From Euleptes europaea (Eukaryota > Chordata > Lepidosauria > Squamata > Sphaerodactylidae), in assembly GCF_029931775.1 (NCBI RefSeq), contig NC_079332.1, positions 260,501 to 324,500 of the forward strand: DNA of 64,000 bases, read 5' to 3'. The notes under the pieces were generated by a model. That model ran no database searches and was not told the DNA's origin. It saw nothing but the letters and a program-made list of their open reading frames with translations. Of this stretch, positions 24,345 to 35,546 are shown one piece after another. Within the stretch, counting starts at the first letter, position 1. Every line of letters begins with the position of its first letter. The position numbers were made by a program, and so were the translations under genes.

Positions 24345-24545
24345 TACGAAATGCTAGACTCGAGTCCAGGATGCACCTTAAGAGGCCCAGCACAATGTTT
24401 GGAGCATCGGTTTTTGGGAGTCAAAGCTCCTTTCGTCCGGTGGAAGGTTTGGCTCTCGAATACCTTATACCCCGAAAGTTTTGTTGGTCTCTAAAGTGCT
24501 TACTGGATGCTAATTGAGCTGTTCTATGGCAGACCGGCACGGCTA
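24345..24545 (+). repeat. Unclassified interspersed repeat (CGAAAGCTTATACC type)
   Basis: Diverged copy with GGCTCTCGAATACCTTATACC, TTTTGTTGGTCTCTAAAGTG and GCAGACCGGCACGGCTACC. The same family occurs at about 1215-1300, 4745-4915, 5205-5310 and 5850-5900. I know the motif as common in reptile genomes but cannot name its class. Confidence 0.6.
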
Positions 24546-25439
24546 CCTGCTGGAACTGGCTTCACAAAATGTGGGGCAGGTGCAGTCACAGCTTGCGCTG
24601 ATTTGCCCCTGCCAAACAGGTGGCTTTTCCTATTGGTGCCCCGCGGCAATCTGAGCTCCCTTGAAACCCCATTTCTGGAGGCCTTTTCTCGGGGAGAACT
24701 GGTCCTCCGTGTTGTCCTGGGGTCAATCGTCAGTCTCTATCAAAATTCTCTTGGAAATTTCCACCTCTATTTTAGTAGCTCTATAAAAATCAATGGGTTT
24801 CAAAATAACATCTGTAAATTTTCATAGGCGCCGTATAAAACCTGCATAACTGCTACCAGCAATTTCTGAGCGTTCCCTCTCGGCAACAGTTGTGTAACCT
24901 TTGGATTGCTGGTCCCAGACCAGCCAATAACTGTACCTGAGATCGCCGTGCCTGAAGATAAGGGGATGTCAGGCGAGTTTCTTGAGCATTCTTTATTGCC
25001 TCTTAAAGTGCAGCTCTTTTAAGGGAAATATGTCAGCTATTATGCTGGTGTCAGAGTTTGGAATTTAGAAATGGGCTTGGAAAACGGTTGCGCAACAAAG
25101 CCACACGGCTGCAGCCGTCAGTGCACAATTCCTCCCTCTCTCTCTGGCTTAAGGTGGGTGCATTTTCCTGTAGACCTCTGCCAAGCAACCCCCATGCTGA
25201 GTAGAAAGGTCTGGGGAGCGTTTGAGCCTAGGGGCGCATGCTGAACTCAGGAGGGGTGCCACAAATCCTGTTGGGACTCTTCGATTACCTCTGTATGGGC
25301 CCAGCCACAACCCACCCATCCTGCTATCCATGTTTTCATAACATCCAGGGTAGGGGGCTGCAGTGTGTTCTGTGGGGTAGGGGAGCCGTTTTTTAAAGGA
25401 GTCCTGCAACCTCCATGTGCAAGCGTGTTTAATACATCC

Positions 25440-25760
25440 CTCCGTTTTCAGCCAGGGAGAAATTGGGAGCTACCTCTGGGAGCCGAAAGCAATAAAACCG
25501 GAATCAAAATGGGGTGACTTAACGTGCCCTCCCTAGCATCACAATAATCAAGAAAGCAGCAGCAATTAAAATACCATATAATAGCACCGTTAAGAAGTCG
25601 AGATGACCAGAGATAAACCATCGAAGCCCAAGCATCGGTCTAATTAAAGCCAAGCAATTAAAAGGCCAATGAGAGGCGTGAGAGACATTAAGAAACCAAC
25701 AGAGGAATGAGTGCAATCAGATTAAGAAGAAAGGAAGAGGAAGGCGCTTAAAGCATCTCC
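25440..25760. promoter_or_regulatory. Candidate conserved noncoding element
   Basis: AT-rich, repeat-free stretch with ATTAAAGCC, CAATTAAAAGG and AATCAGATTAAG between repeat-laden GC-rich flanks. A 65-codon hydrophobic frame on the minus strand is present but has no known match. Function is inferred from composition only. Confidence 0.3.
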
Positions 25761-26213
25761 AGGAGGAAGCCGGGGAAGTGGAAACGTGACAAGCCTCAGC
25801 CCCTATGTGGCCTGGGAGTGCCCCTCACATCTTTGGGGCTGCCCCCAGCGAGGGTAGGTCGTGATTGGCCAGCCCGCCTTGCCAGGGCTGAAAGCTGCCA
25901 GCTGTATCTCCATTGGGGCTGAAGGTTGGAATTCCCTCGGGGCTGGCAGGCAGCCTGGCTTGCTTTGCCTTCCAGGGCCCTGGTTGATTTTCCAGCTTCT
26001 GCCACAAATCTTCTGTCACCTTCTGGAAATCTTAGCTGGACCCCTGGACTGTGGGGTCGGGCCTTGCGTAGAAGTGAGCCTCAGGAATCGCTCCTGCTTC
26101 CCTCAAAGTGGCACTGAGTCCCACTTGCTAAAAAGCAAGTGGGGCTTTTATGGCAGGGCCTTTGGAATGGCATCTCTGTTTCCTTTGTGTATGAGAGAGA
26201 GCTGTGTTAATGA

Positions 26214-26425
26214 AGGGGCTATGGCTCAGTGAAAGAGCCTCTGCTTAGCACGCAAAAGGTCTCAGATTCAATCCCCAGCATCTCCAGTTAAAGGAACCAG
26301 GCAAGTAGGTGATGTGAAAGATCTCCGCTGCGACCCTGGAGAGCCGCTGCCAGTCTGAATAGTCAATACTGACCTTTATGGACTGAGGGTCTGATTCAGT
26401 ATAAGGCAGCTTCATGTGTCTCTGT
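26214..26425 (+). mobile_element. tRNA-derived SINE (main family)
   Basis: Full-length: GCTATGGCTCAGTGAAAGAGC head to ATAAGGCAGCTTCATGTGT. Confidence 0.88.
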
Positions 26426-26975
26426 CAGTTTTTGAAATGGTGGTTTTTATTGTCCCCCTCCCCCAAATTAACACATGAAGCTGTGGCCCTTTGGAGCCTG
26501 TCAGCAGTTCCCAGCGTATAACCTGTGCAAACGTCCAACAATTGTCTTCCTGTGTTCGGTTTGGCAGCTCATATTGAGGCCCGCCGAGAGAGAAATGAGC
26601 AGCCGCCAGAGACCTTGGAAGCTCCCCTCAGCTCCTCGTTCCACATAATGATGCTGAAGTCCAATCTGCTCTCCCACCCCTGGGGGGGAAGCTGTCAAGG
26701 AACAGGGAGGTGCACCTGGAGCCCCGTTCCCAAGAGGGCCCCCTCCAGGCAGAGCCCTCATTAAGCTCTCCCCGGGAGCAGGTGTCTGGTCCGGTGCTTG
26801 GCCGGGGCCCACTCTCAGTGCCGGGGCAGAGAAGCCGACGGGCTTGGATCCTGCCTCCAGCCGCTTTCCCGAGGTTTCCGTCCAGGTATGACTTTTTTCG
26901 GAGACCAGGTAAAAGGGTTGCAAGGGGTTGGAGACGGCACCCCGTGCAAACAGGGATTGGGTGGGCAGGAAGGGA

Positions 26976-27195
26976 GGGGAGGTGCTGTGGCTCAGTGGTA
27001 GAGCCTCTGCTTGGCATGCAGAAGGGTCCCAGGTTCAATCCCCGGCATCTCCAGTTAAAGGGACCAGGCAAGGAGGTGATGTGAAAGACCTCAGCCTGAG
27101 ACCCTGGAGAGCTGCTGCCGGTCTGAGTAGATAACCCTGACTTTGATGGACCAAAGGTCTGATTCGGTATAAGGCAGCTTCATGTGTTCATGTGT
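26976..27195 (+). mobile_element. tRNA-derived SINE (main family)
   Basis: Very well preserved: GCTGTGGCTCAGTGGTAGAG, GGTTCAATCCCCGGCATCTC, tail GGCAGCTTCATGTGTTCATG. Probably among the youngest copies here. Confidence 0.9.
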
Positions 27196-28428
27196 GTTGT
27201 GTGCAAGGGTGGTTGGAGAGCAGGTTGGTCAGAAGCAGAGAAGAAGGCAGCCTCCACGAGGGAGTCCGGCAGGAGAAAGAGGGGACGCTTGCTGGGAGGA
27301 AGAAGGTAAGGGCAAGCAACTCAGAGGGAGGAGGAGGCCAGGCCCCTCGGCATGTCAGGTATCATCCGGGTTCTCCCTGCAGGGCCAGCCGTGTTCTTCC
27401 CTCTGCCATGGCTGAGCCGGGGTGGGGGGCGGGGCTGGTTGGTGGGCTGCTGCCTGGGATTCTGCTCCCCAGCAGTGCCTCTAACATCAGAGCGATAGAC
27501 AGAAATCAGCCTCTGATGCTTTTTACTACAGGGTAAGGTCCCCCCCCCCAATCCTCCTTCTTTGTGGGCTGTGGAGAAGCCTCCCCTGCTGGCTCCCCTG
27601 CCTCAATCTTGCAACCCTGCCTGGCGCTCATGGCAGTCTGAGCAAGGCCGCATCTTTATTCACACAGTGTCAACGGCACCCCTGGCTGTCCTTGGGCAGC
27701 AGAGCGGGTCGGGCAGCTGCTGGCTTCTCATGCCCTCCCGCCAATCCCTCCGGAAGGAGAGGATATCTTATCAAAGCCATATTGATGAGAGGTGCCACCT
27801 CAGAAGTCCCGGGCGGTCGATTTCCTGGACACACCTGCTGCAGCTGAGCGGTTCAGGGTTGAGATGGGAACCCTGTACTCTGGGGAAGGAAGAGGGGAAG
27901 CAAATGCACTGGGGCGAGGGGAGAAGGAATCCCAAAGAGGGGCGTGCAGCTGCCTCTCTCTGGGAGTGTTTTCCCGACTGGCCCGATCTGGTGCTCGAGG
28001 CTGCTAGTTTCCGCCCTCCTCCCACATCCCGCACAGAGTCTGCCTGTTCTGGGGTGGGCCCCCAGTGCCATTTCGCTCAGACCGTGCTGTTCTCTAAAGC
28101 TGGTGAGAGGTTGGAGACGCACCGCTCCGGTTCTCCAGTTATTGCTTGCCGCTGCGGCATCGAGGGAGGCTTTCTGGGAAGCGGCCTTCTCTTTTACGGC
28201 AACCCGTGATGAGCAGCCGGGCTTTTATGGAGCCTGTTGTGAAGCTAAAAAGAGACCGAGCCTTTAACCCTTTCAAGCGCAGCGTCAGAGCTGGTCAGGT
28301 GCTGAAGCAGGGCCTCCTCTCTCTGGCTCTCGCGTCTTCCACAAACTTGTTGGGTAGCTGCAAGAGTCTCTTGGTGTGGGTCTCTGCCCTAGTGTATCAG
28401 TTGGGGATAGTGATACTGACGGACTGAC

Positions 28429-28629
28429 ACATGAAGCTACAAGAAGCTGCCTTATACTGAACCAGACCCTTGGTCCATCAGTCTTATCTACTCTGATCAG
28501 CAGTGGCTTTCCAGGGTCTCAGGCAGGGGTCTTTCCCATCACCTACCTGCCTGGTCCCTTTAACTGGAGATGCCAGGGATTGAACTTGGGACCTTCTGCA
28601 TGCCAAACAGAGGCTGTACCGCTGAGCCT
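28429..28629 (-). mobile_element. tRNA-derived SINE (main family)
   Basis: Minus-strand copy; plus reads AAGCTGCCTTATACTGAACC through CATGCCAAACAGAGGC and GCTGAGCC. Confidence 0.87.
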
Positions 28630-28754
28630 CCCCTTGGAAGGGTCTTGTGAGGATAAGATGGTTTACGTGAAGCAGAACCAGCTAGCACTCTAGGGTGGGC
28701 AGATCCCTCTCCTTGATGAGCTAGTTCACTACAGATAGGGGATCTTTTTACATT

Positions 28755-28943
28755 ACAGTTGCAACCTCCAGGTGGGGGCCCGGAGATCTCCTGGAATCAC
28801 AACCGATCTCCAGACTACAAAGATTGGTTTCCCTGGAGGAAATGGCTGCTTTGGAGGGTGGCCTCGATGGCATTATACCCCACTGCGATACCTCCCCTCC
28901 CAGGACCCCCATCCGACCCAAACCTCCAGAAGTTTTTCAAAGG
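28755..28943. mobile_element. Short inverted-repeat DNA transposon relative
   Basis: GTTGCAACCTCCAGGTGG at one end, CGGAGATCTCCTGGAATCAC and GAAATGGCTGCTTTGGAGGG inside, AATTGGCAA at the other end. Diverged copy of the 5334-5526 family. Confidence 0.65.
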
Positions 28944-29511
28944 AATTGGCAATGCTGTTTTACGGGGGGGGGGGGAATGTTCAGAAGCACCATGTCTGCA
29001 GTTCTGTGGGGGGGGGGAGTCGTGTGAGAAAAAACGCCAAGCAGGGTCTTGTTGTGGCACCCAGAAGGCTGGCAGATTTATTACTGGATAAACATTTATT
29101 GAAGCCGTCAGTCCCGCAGTGACGCAGTCCAGAGGTCGACCGGGCCTTCTGCGCACCTGAGCCCTTGTTTGCAGATACAGCAGATTGGGGGGGGGGGGTA
29201 CGATCCCGAAGCAGGGTTTCAGATGGGGGGGTGGGAGGTGCATTTTTTAAATGCTGTCCTGTGGCCGAAGATCCCCACCAAAGGGAAACGAGTGGCAGGG
29301 TCTAGCCCTTCCTCTCTGAGTAGTTCTGGGTTTCTCCTGGCAGGAACTTACTTTATTTTAATAGAAAAAAATAGCTGCAGGCGAGACCTGGCCCTGCAGA
29401 TGGTGGCTGCGTTAGCCAGAAGCTGGCTAGCTGGGGCACTGTGAGTGTGTGTGTGTGTGTCTTGCGTCATTGGATTGCATTGCCTTGCTTTGGGCCTAAC
29501 TCAGCCTCCTG

Positions 29512-29947
29512 AACACGTGAAGCTGCCTTATCCTGAATCAGATCCTCGGTCCATCAAAGTATTGGGGAGGGGCTATGGCTCAGTTTGTAGAGCGTCTACT
29601 TGGCATGCAGAAGGTCCCAGGTTCAATCCCCGCCATCTCCAGTTAAAGGGACCAGGCAAGTAAGTGATGTGCAAGACCCCGGCCTGAGACCCTGGAGAGC
29701 CGCTGCCGGTCTGAGAAGACAATACTGACGTTGATGGGCCGAGGGTCTGATTCGATACAAGGCAGCTTCATGTGTTCATGTGTGTGTCTACTCAGACCAG
29801 CAGCGGCTCTCCAGGGTTTCAGGCAGAAAAGGATCTTTCCCATCACCTACTTGCCTAGTCCCTTTAACCGGTGATGCTGGGGACTGAGCCTGGGACCTTC
29901 TTCTTGCCAAGCTGTTGCTCTGCCACTGAGCCAGGGCCCCTCCCCTC
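29512..29947 (-). mobile_element. tRNA-derived SINE split by a second SINE
   Basis: The minus-strand outer copy occupies about 29512-29561 and 29786-29947. It stops within CCATCAAAGT and resumes at GTCTACTCAGACC, the next part of the consensus. Confidence 0.85.
29562..29785 (+). mobile_element. tRNA-derived SINE inserted in an opposite-strand SINE
   Basis: Complete plus-strand copy (GGGGCTATGGCTCAGTTTGT to GGCAGCTTCATGTGTTCATG) lying within the minus-strand copy. The pair therefore forms long inverted repeats. Confidence 0.87.
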
Positions 29948-30449
29948 CTGGTGACAAAGGGCTCCCAGCCAAGCTCATCTCCTCTTCCCAAGGGAGGGGT
30001 CAGGCAAGTCTCAGTCCTGCCGCCCCCCACCCCCACCCCCAGCCTGTGCTGAGCTGGGCAGGTGGAAATTTCCTTCCCTTCCCTGGAGTCATGTGAAAAC
30101 ATCATAAAAACATCTGTGGGATTCTTTACCTTCAGCCGACAGGAAAACAGCCGCTATAAACAAGACCTCTTAATTGCCCGCCAGAGAAATAAAGCCAGGT
30201 GGAGGGCTGTCGAGTCCCTGAGGGGCAGAGGGCTCTGGGGCCCAGGGTTGTGTAGCTGCTCTGCCCCACATGTGCCCGGGCTGGGTTGAGCCGGCACCCA
30301 TGTGCCGTTGGCCAAGCTCCCTTCCGCTGCCCAGCCTGCCCAGCCTCGCTGCAGCCTGCGCCATCATCGGGGTGGGGAACGTTGGAATTCGGTGTTCCTC
30401 AATAAAATCGATTGGCAGGACATTCAGGACGGGCACCTCACGCATGCCT

Positions 30450-30662
30450 CTGGCGTGGCGCAGTGGGTAGAGAGTCAGGCTAGTGTCCTGGGAGACCTGG
30501 CTCAAGCCCCCACCTGCTCTGCCGTGGATGCTCCCTGGGTGACCCTGGCCTACCTCACAAGGTGGTGCTTGTGCAAAAGCAGAGGACGGGAGAAGGGTGT
30601 TTGAAGCTGCTTTGGGTCCCCCTTGGAGAGCAAAGCGGGATATAAATAAATGTGATGTAATA
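30450..30662 (+). mobile_element. tRNA-derived SINE, third family
   Basis: GTGGCGCAGTGGGTAGAGAG head, GGGTGACCCTGGCCTACCTC core, and tail GCGGGATATAAATAAATGTG. Confidence 0.72.
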
Positions 30663-33600
30663 GGATGCATACGGGCCTCTTTTGGAAGCCACAGGCAGAG
30701 GCTGTTTGGCTGGTCTCTAAAAAGGGTTGTAAAAAAGGATTCACAGGGCCCCTTTTCAGGAGAGCCTTTGCCTCCCTGGCCTGCTCTTCAAACCCCCTGC
30801 ACCTTCACACACCCCAGGTGGGATTTCCAGGAGCATCTGGCTGTTCACTGTTGGAAACAGGAAACTGGGAGAGCGGGAACTTTGGAGAGATCCAGCAAGG
30901 CTGTGCTTTGCTCCCAGACTTGTGGGACAACGTGGGGTGATTCTTCCTCTCTCGTGCCTCCGTTTCCCTTATCCCCTGTAAGCAGCGGAAGGATGGCATT
31001 TTCTGTTTGGAACAGCCCCGGCTGCAGAGTTCTGAAATCTAGAAAGCTTGGGGAAGAAAAGCAGCCCCCCTCCCTTATGTACACACGCACTCACCGCCAC
31101 CCCTCCCTTCTCATGCAAGGTGCAGAGGGCTTGGAAAGGGGTGACCATTGCGTGTCCTTCTCCCCAAGGCAGGCGCCCCTGGAATTTCATCCAAGTTTGC
31201 CTCGTCCGCACCAATCCGGTGGGCCCTGGTTGTCTTGAAATGGTCTCTGCCACTTCTGCTCCTTGCATTTTCCAAGGCAACATATAATTTTAATCTGCTT
31301 CGCCTCTGGCTGTAAAAGTGGATGTTAACAGTCAGGCTTATTTGGAAACTGTAACGTAACTAGCAGCATCTGCATCAACGGACTACCCGCTGCCTTTCCT
31401 TTACACAAGATGAAGGTCAGCCTTTGAAACCAACCAGGCTTCTGCTTGTGATCCTCAAACCTGCAGAGGAGCCCTGTGTAACTCCCAAGCATGCTCCCAG
31501 CAATTAGCACCAGTTTGTTTGGTGGAAAGCCTCGTTTGTTCAGCGTCTTTGTGGTTTCTTTTCAGTTAATTTGTTTTCTAATGTCAGCCGCACACTGGGG
31601 CGAGCCCCCGCCGTGCCGCAGCGGGTTGTCCAAAGCCACACGGATGGAGAGAGGGTGAGCCGTTCCCAATCCCACCCTAAAACCTGTTGGGCTGGGAAGA
31701 GATGCCACCACCACCTCCCAAAAGGGTGGTTTTGACACCAGCATCTGTTTAGAGGGTCTTGTCTCCTGGTGGTCAGAAGGGGGGGGGGCAGCAGACTGGA
31801 AATGCCAGAGAGTAAAATCCAGATCTCAAAGGCAAGAAACAAAAACCGGTTAAAATCCCTCTGCTCTGGCATCAAACCTTGGAAATGTTTGTCAAGAGTG
31901 AGGGAGGTTTGTCACTGGACTCCTCTCCTGACACCTCCAAGCACCAGGAGGAGAGTCATCAGGATCCTTTGGGTTGCTGCTGAGTTGTGCGGGGTTTGGC
32001 AATGGAGGGAGGTGTCCTCTGAGGACTCCTGTGTTAGCAGATTGTAGGGCCATCCTTCTCAGTGGGACGCCTTCAATGAAGATGGTTCTTGGACAGCTGG
32101 GCGTTTAACTGGGGTTCCCTAACAAAGCCCTGAATACCTGGACCCCAGCTGAAAACCCACAAAAGCTCCCATTTTCCTTTGTAAGGAAGGTGCTCCCGGC
32201 CCTTGATACTTTTACTCACCCCTTTCTGCATCCCCTCCCCCCCCTCCCCGTGCAATACCCTTTTTGAGATGGGATACCTCAGAATTGTTCATGGTATTCC
32301 CAATGTGGCTATACCATCTGTCCTGGGGCGTGTGGAAAGAGAGACGTGGTGTGCATGCGAGGGGTGTGTGTCTGCTTTTGCACATTCTGAAGCACTGAGA
32401 AGTCAGAGCTCAAATGGAGCTTTTTCTCATTGGTGAGAGGCGCCAGCACTCTGAATATGCTCAGAGACACTCTTGCTTCATCCCAGTGTCGGTGTGAGTC
32501 CGCCAGGGGGCAGGGAGTGCTGGAAGAGGCTCTTTGCTCCCTTTCCATTGGCGGGATTTGCACTGTGTGCTCTGGACTAGGCTCAGGCTCGAGCAGCCCG
32601 ATCTTGAAGCAGCCCGCTGGAGCTCTGCCATCCCTCAGCCACCTGCTGCCCACGCCCACACCCCCTTGGCTTTGACTCTCTTTTCCCCCCCAACAGAAAT
32701 CCTCCCCCCTCTTTTTTTTACACTTCTCCTATGCCACAGGTCAAGCAGGGAGTGTGGCAATATTTCATTGAGATAAGTAAATCATTCCTCACCACGGAAG
32801 AGGGACATTTGGCACCAGGGACCTGGTGGTGACCAGACACAGCTCCTGATCTTCGAGGAAGTGAGTATCTCCAGAGACTCCCAATGGGGTGGGGGATGAA
32901 GGTGTTTGTTCTTCCTCACCTTCTGGAGGTTGGCAGCACCCCTGCTTGGCCCAGGGTGAGTGGGACTGGGGTAGGTGGGATTTGTCAGAGGAAGGGGCAC
33001 CGGGGTGGGGGCTTGATAGAATGGGGCAGCTCTTGTCAAAAGTGGGCTTTGAGGGATATGGGTGGAATGCTTCCCAGGGCAGAGTATTCCCAAGGCTAGA
33101 TCTACTTATCAATGAGTTCCCCCCACCCCAATTAAACAGAATTCCCATCTGCATTCCAAGTTTCATTCTCAGAACTGGAGAAGATGACTTTGAAAATACT
33201 AAAAGGGAAGTCCTAATAAGCTTTTGCTTGGAAATAAGTCTTCAATGTGGCAAAGTATATACTTGGCATGGTAGTATCCCCCCCTTTTTCTTCTTTTTTT
33301 TTTAAACCCTTGAATACTTCTGCGTTGGCTCCTGTGTTTGCTAGAGGGGGAGGGAAGTAGATCGGTTTAGGACAACAAAATGTGAATTTTCTGGCAACTT
33401 CTAGGGAGGAGAATGAGGGCTTGTTTGTTTCTTAAGTCCCTGATTAATTTCAGAGCTGTCCATGAGCTCTCTCTCTGTTTCCCCGTCCTGCCAGGAGAAG
33501 GCTTCTGTGTAATTCCAAGGTTTGCTCTCCCTGGTTGGATCTCTTGGTTCAAAGCCAGACTGGGGGGGGGGTTAAGTTGGGTGGCTGGTGGGGGGCACAA

Positions 33601-35293
33601 GGAGAACAGAGACCCAGCCCTGGTCGCCACTGGAACAGAGAAATGGTCCAAGGGGCATTTGTGTGTATCAACCATCGTTGGAGTAGTGCTAAGCTGAAAA
33701 CAATAAACTTGAGTGTTGCTTATTGCAGATAAGAATGCAAGATAAGAACGGTGATATTCTGTTCTTGTCCTTAGTTCAAGTTCCCTTGAAATTCCCAAAG
33801 CCTGATGAGATTATATCAGTTATGAATGCAATTCCACCCTGGGGGCCATTCCAGCTCCTTTCCAGGCCCCCTGACCATGTTCAGAGACCCCGGCCCTGGT
33901 GTGAAGAGTACGTCTATCCCCGGGGTCCTGGATTCAGTACCCAAAGGGACGGCAGCCCAGGTGTCCGCTGTGGGAACAAACGTTTTTGGTGGCTGTTGCT
34001 GAGGGAGACACGTGCGGGTGTCTCGGTGCCACCCCAAGCCCCATATCCAAAGAGATCTTTTGCTCTGTCCCTTGAAGCAGTCGCCATCCCTTCTCCTCTG
34101 CCAGGAGTTTTTCCAAAGCCCAGCCTTCTGCAGATTCAAAGATTTTAAGCGGTGGGGATGAGCCGCCTGACTTTCTTTTTGAACCAGCCGGCTGAGCAAT
34201 GAAGTGTCAAATGCGGCTGCAGAGGAGGGCTGCAGGGAACAGGGAGTTTCTCCCTCGCAGCACAAACTGACCCTTCCGTTCTTGGAGAAGAATCTCCCCC
34301 TGCATTGGCCACAGCTGGGCTGGTTCCAGAGACCCGGCCACCCCACGCAAGGTGTACGTGCCACCCCCTGGGTCCGGTCGGCTCCAAGCCAAGTTCTAAG
34401 GGCATTGCTGGGGGGGCTTGGCATCCTGGCCGGGGGTCACAATACCAAGGGCAGCATCTCCAAGCCCAGCCAATGGGTGGGTTCAGACCCCCCATTTCCT
34501 CCTTCCCCTTTTCTGTATCACATCTGCTAATTCAGGGCAGGTTTCTTTCTATTGCAAGCGACAAACATGGTGCGCCCCTCTCTGCCTGGTCTCTGGACGT
34601 TGAAGGGGGGGGTGGAGGCCTCCTCCAGCACCCTCCCAGCATGCAGGGAGTGTTCCTCTTTGCTTCCAAGCAAGCAGGCCAGCGGGGCTGCCTTTTGCAG
34701 GGCACAGGCAACAGCTGTGGTCCAAACCCTGCTTTTAAAAGCGTTGCCCTTTAAGCGTGCCATCCTTAGCCGATGGATGTGTCCCCCTGGGCGTCAGCTC
34801 TCTCCTCAAGAAGGTCTTGAAGCGGCTCTGTGGAGGGAGGGAGGGCTGGCTTCTGAACAACAGCCCCTTGCTATGTGTGAGTCTTAAGAGCGTCCCACAG
34901 CAAAGTGGCGGGGGGCTGCCTCCCCACCCTCATGGCACACTGCAGAGCAGGTGGCAACCTTGTGCCCCTCTGGAGTGCAGAGGGAGGGCTCTCCTGGCGG
35001 AACACCGCCTGTGCTTCCGGAGCTCTTTGGCCAGCTTCGGACTTTTCCCCACTTGGTGGGGCTGGGTTGGATCCAGCAGGGCAGCCATGCCATCCTTGGC
35101 TTCCCCGTCTCCTCTGAGCCAGGTGGAAGAACAATAGGGGGACCAGTGTTGCCAAGTCCCTGCCCTTGGAGCCTGGCACCCCACGGGACGGACAGGTGCC
35201 GTGGGAATCCGGAGTCCCGTGCCAGGGAGTGGCCTCGCTGCCCCTGACCTGGCGGCGCTGGCTAGATCCCAAGTCCTCCTGCTTGTCTTCCAG

Positions 35294-35546
35294 CCATGAC
35301 GGACGTGGAGTTTGGGCGGATGTCCATCAAGGAGAGCAAGGAGGAAGGCAAAGCCGGCCCCCCGCGGCCCCACTGGTTCGAGCAGTACGTCCAGCCCTGC
35401 ATGGGGGAGTTGGTGGGCTCGGCTTTCTTCATCTTCATGGGCTGCGTTTCGGTCATCGAGAATGAGGACGGCACCGGCCGGTTGCAGCCCGCCTTGGCGC
35501 ACGGACTGGCCCTGGGGCTCACCATCGCCGTCCTGGGAAACATCAG
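35294..35546 (+). CDS. AQP8: AQP8 first recognised coding exon
   Basis: Acceptor-like CTTCCAG, then CCATGACGG; donor GTGAGG. Encodes the N-terminal tail, helix 1 ([17 protein letters not shown]) and helix 2 ([17 protein letters not shown]). Whether ATG 35296 or a missing upstream ATG is used is open. Confidence 0.9.

Larger units (their letters stand above)
20869..35293. other. LCMT1-AQP8 intergenic region
   Basis: About 14.4 kb with no supported gene. It contains seven or more SINE copies, CR1 pieces, two short inverted-repeat elements and TG microsatellites at about 23115-23134 and 29443-29460. One AT-rich non-repetitive stretch (25440-25760) may be conserved. The open frames here are short, overlap repeats or lie in GC-rich sequence, and none resembles a known protein. 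Confidence 0.75.

Noticed and set aside
25519-25716. 65-codon hydrophobic minus-strand frame
   Set aside because: Too short, with no promoter or homology. The region looks noncoding.
26976-27060. Possible tRNA genes at SINE heads (A and B boxes)
   Set aside because: The boxes recur at more than 15 places, each followed by the same SINE body. No cloverleaf with an acceptor stem is present.
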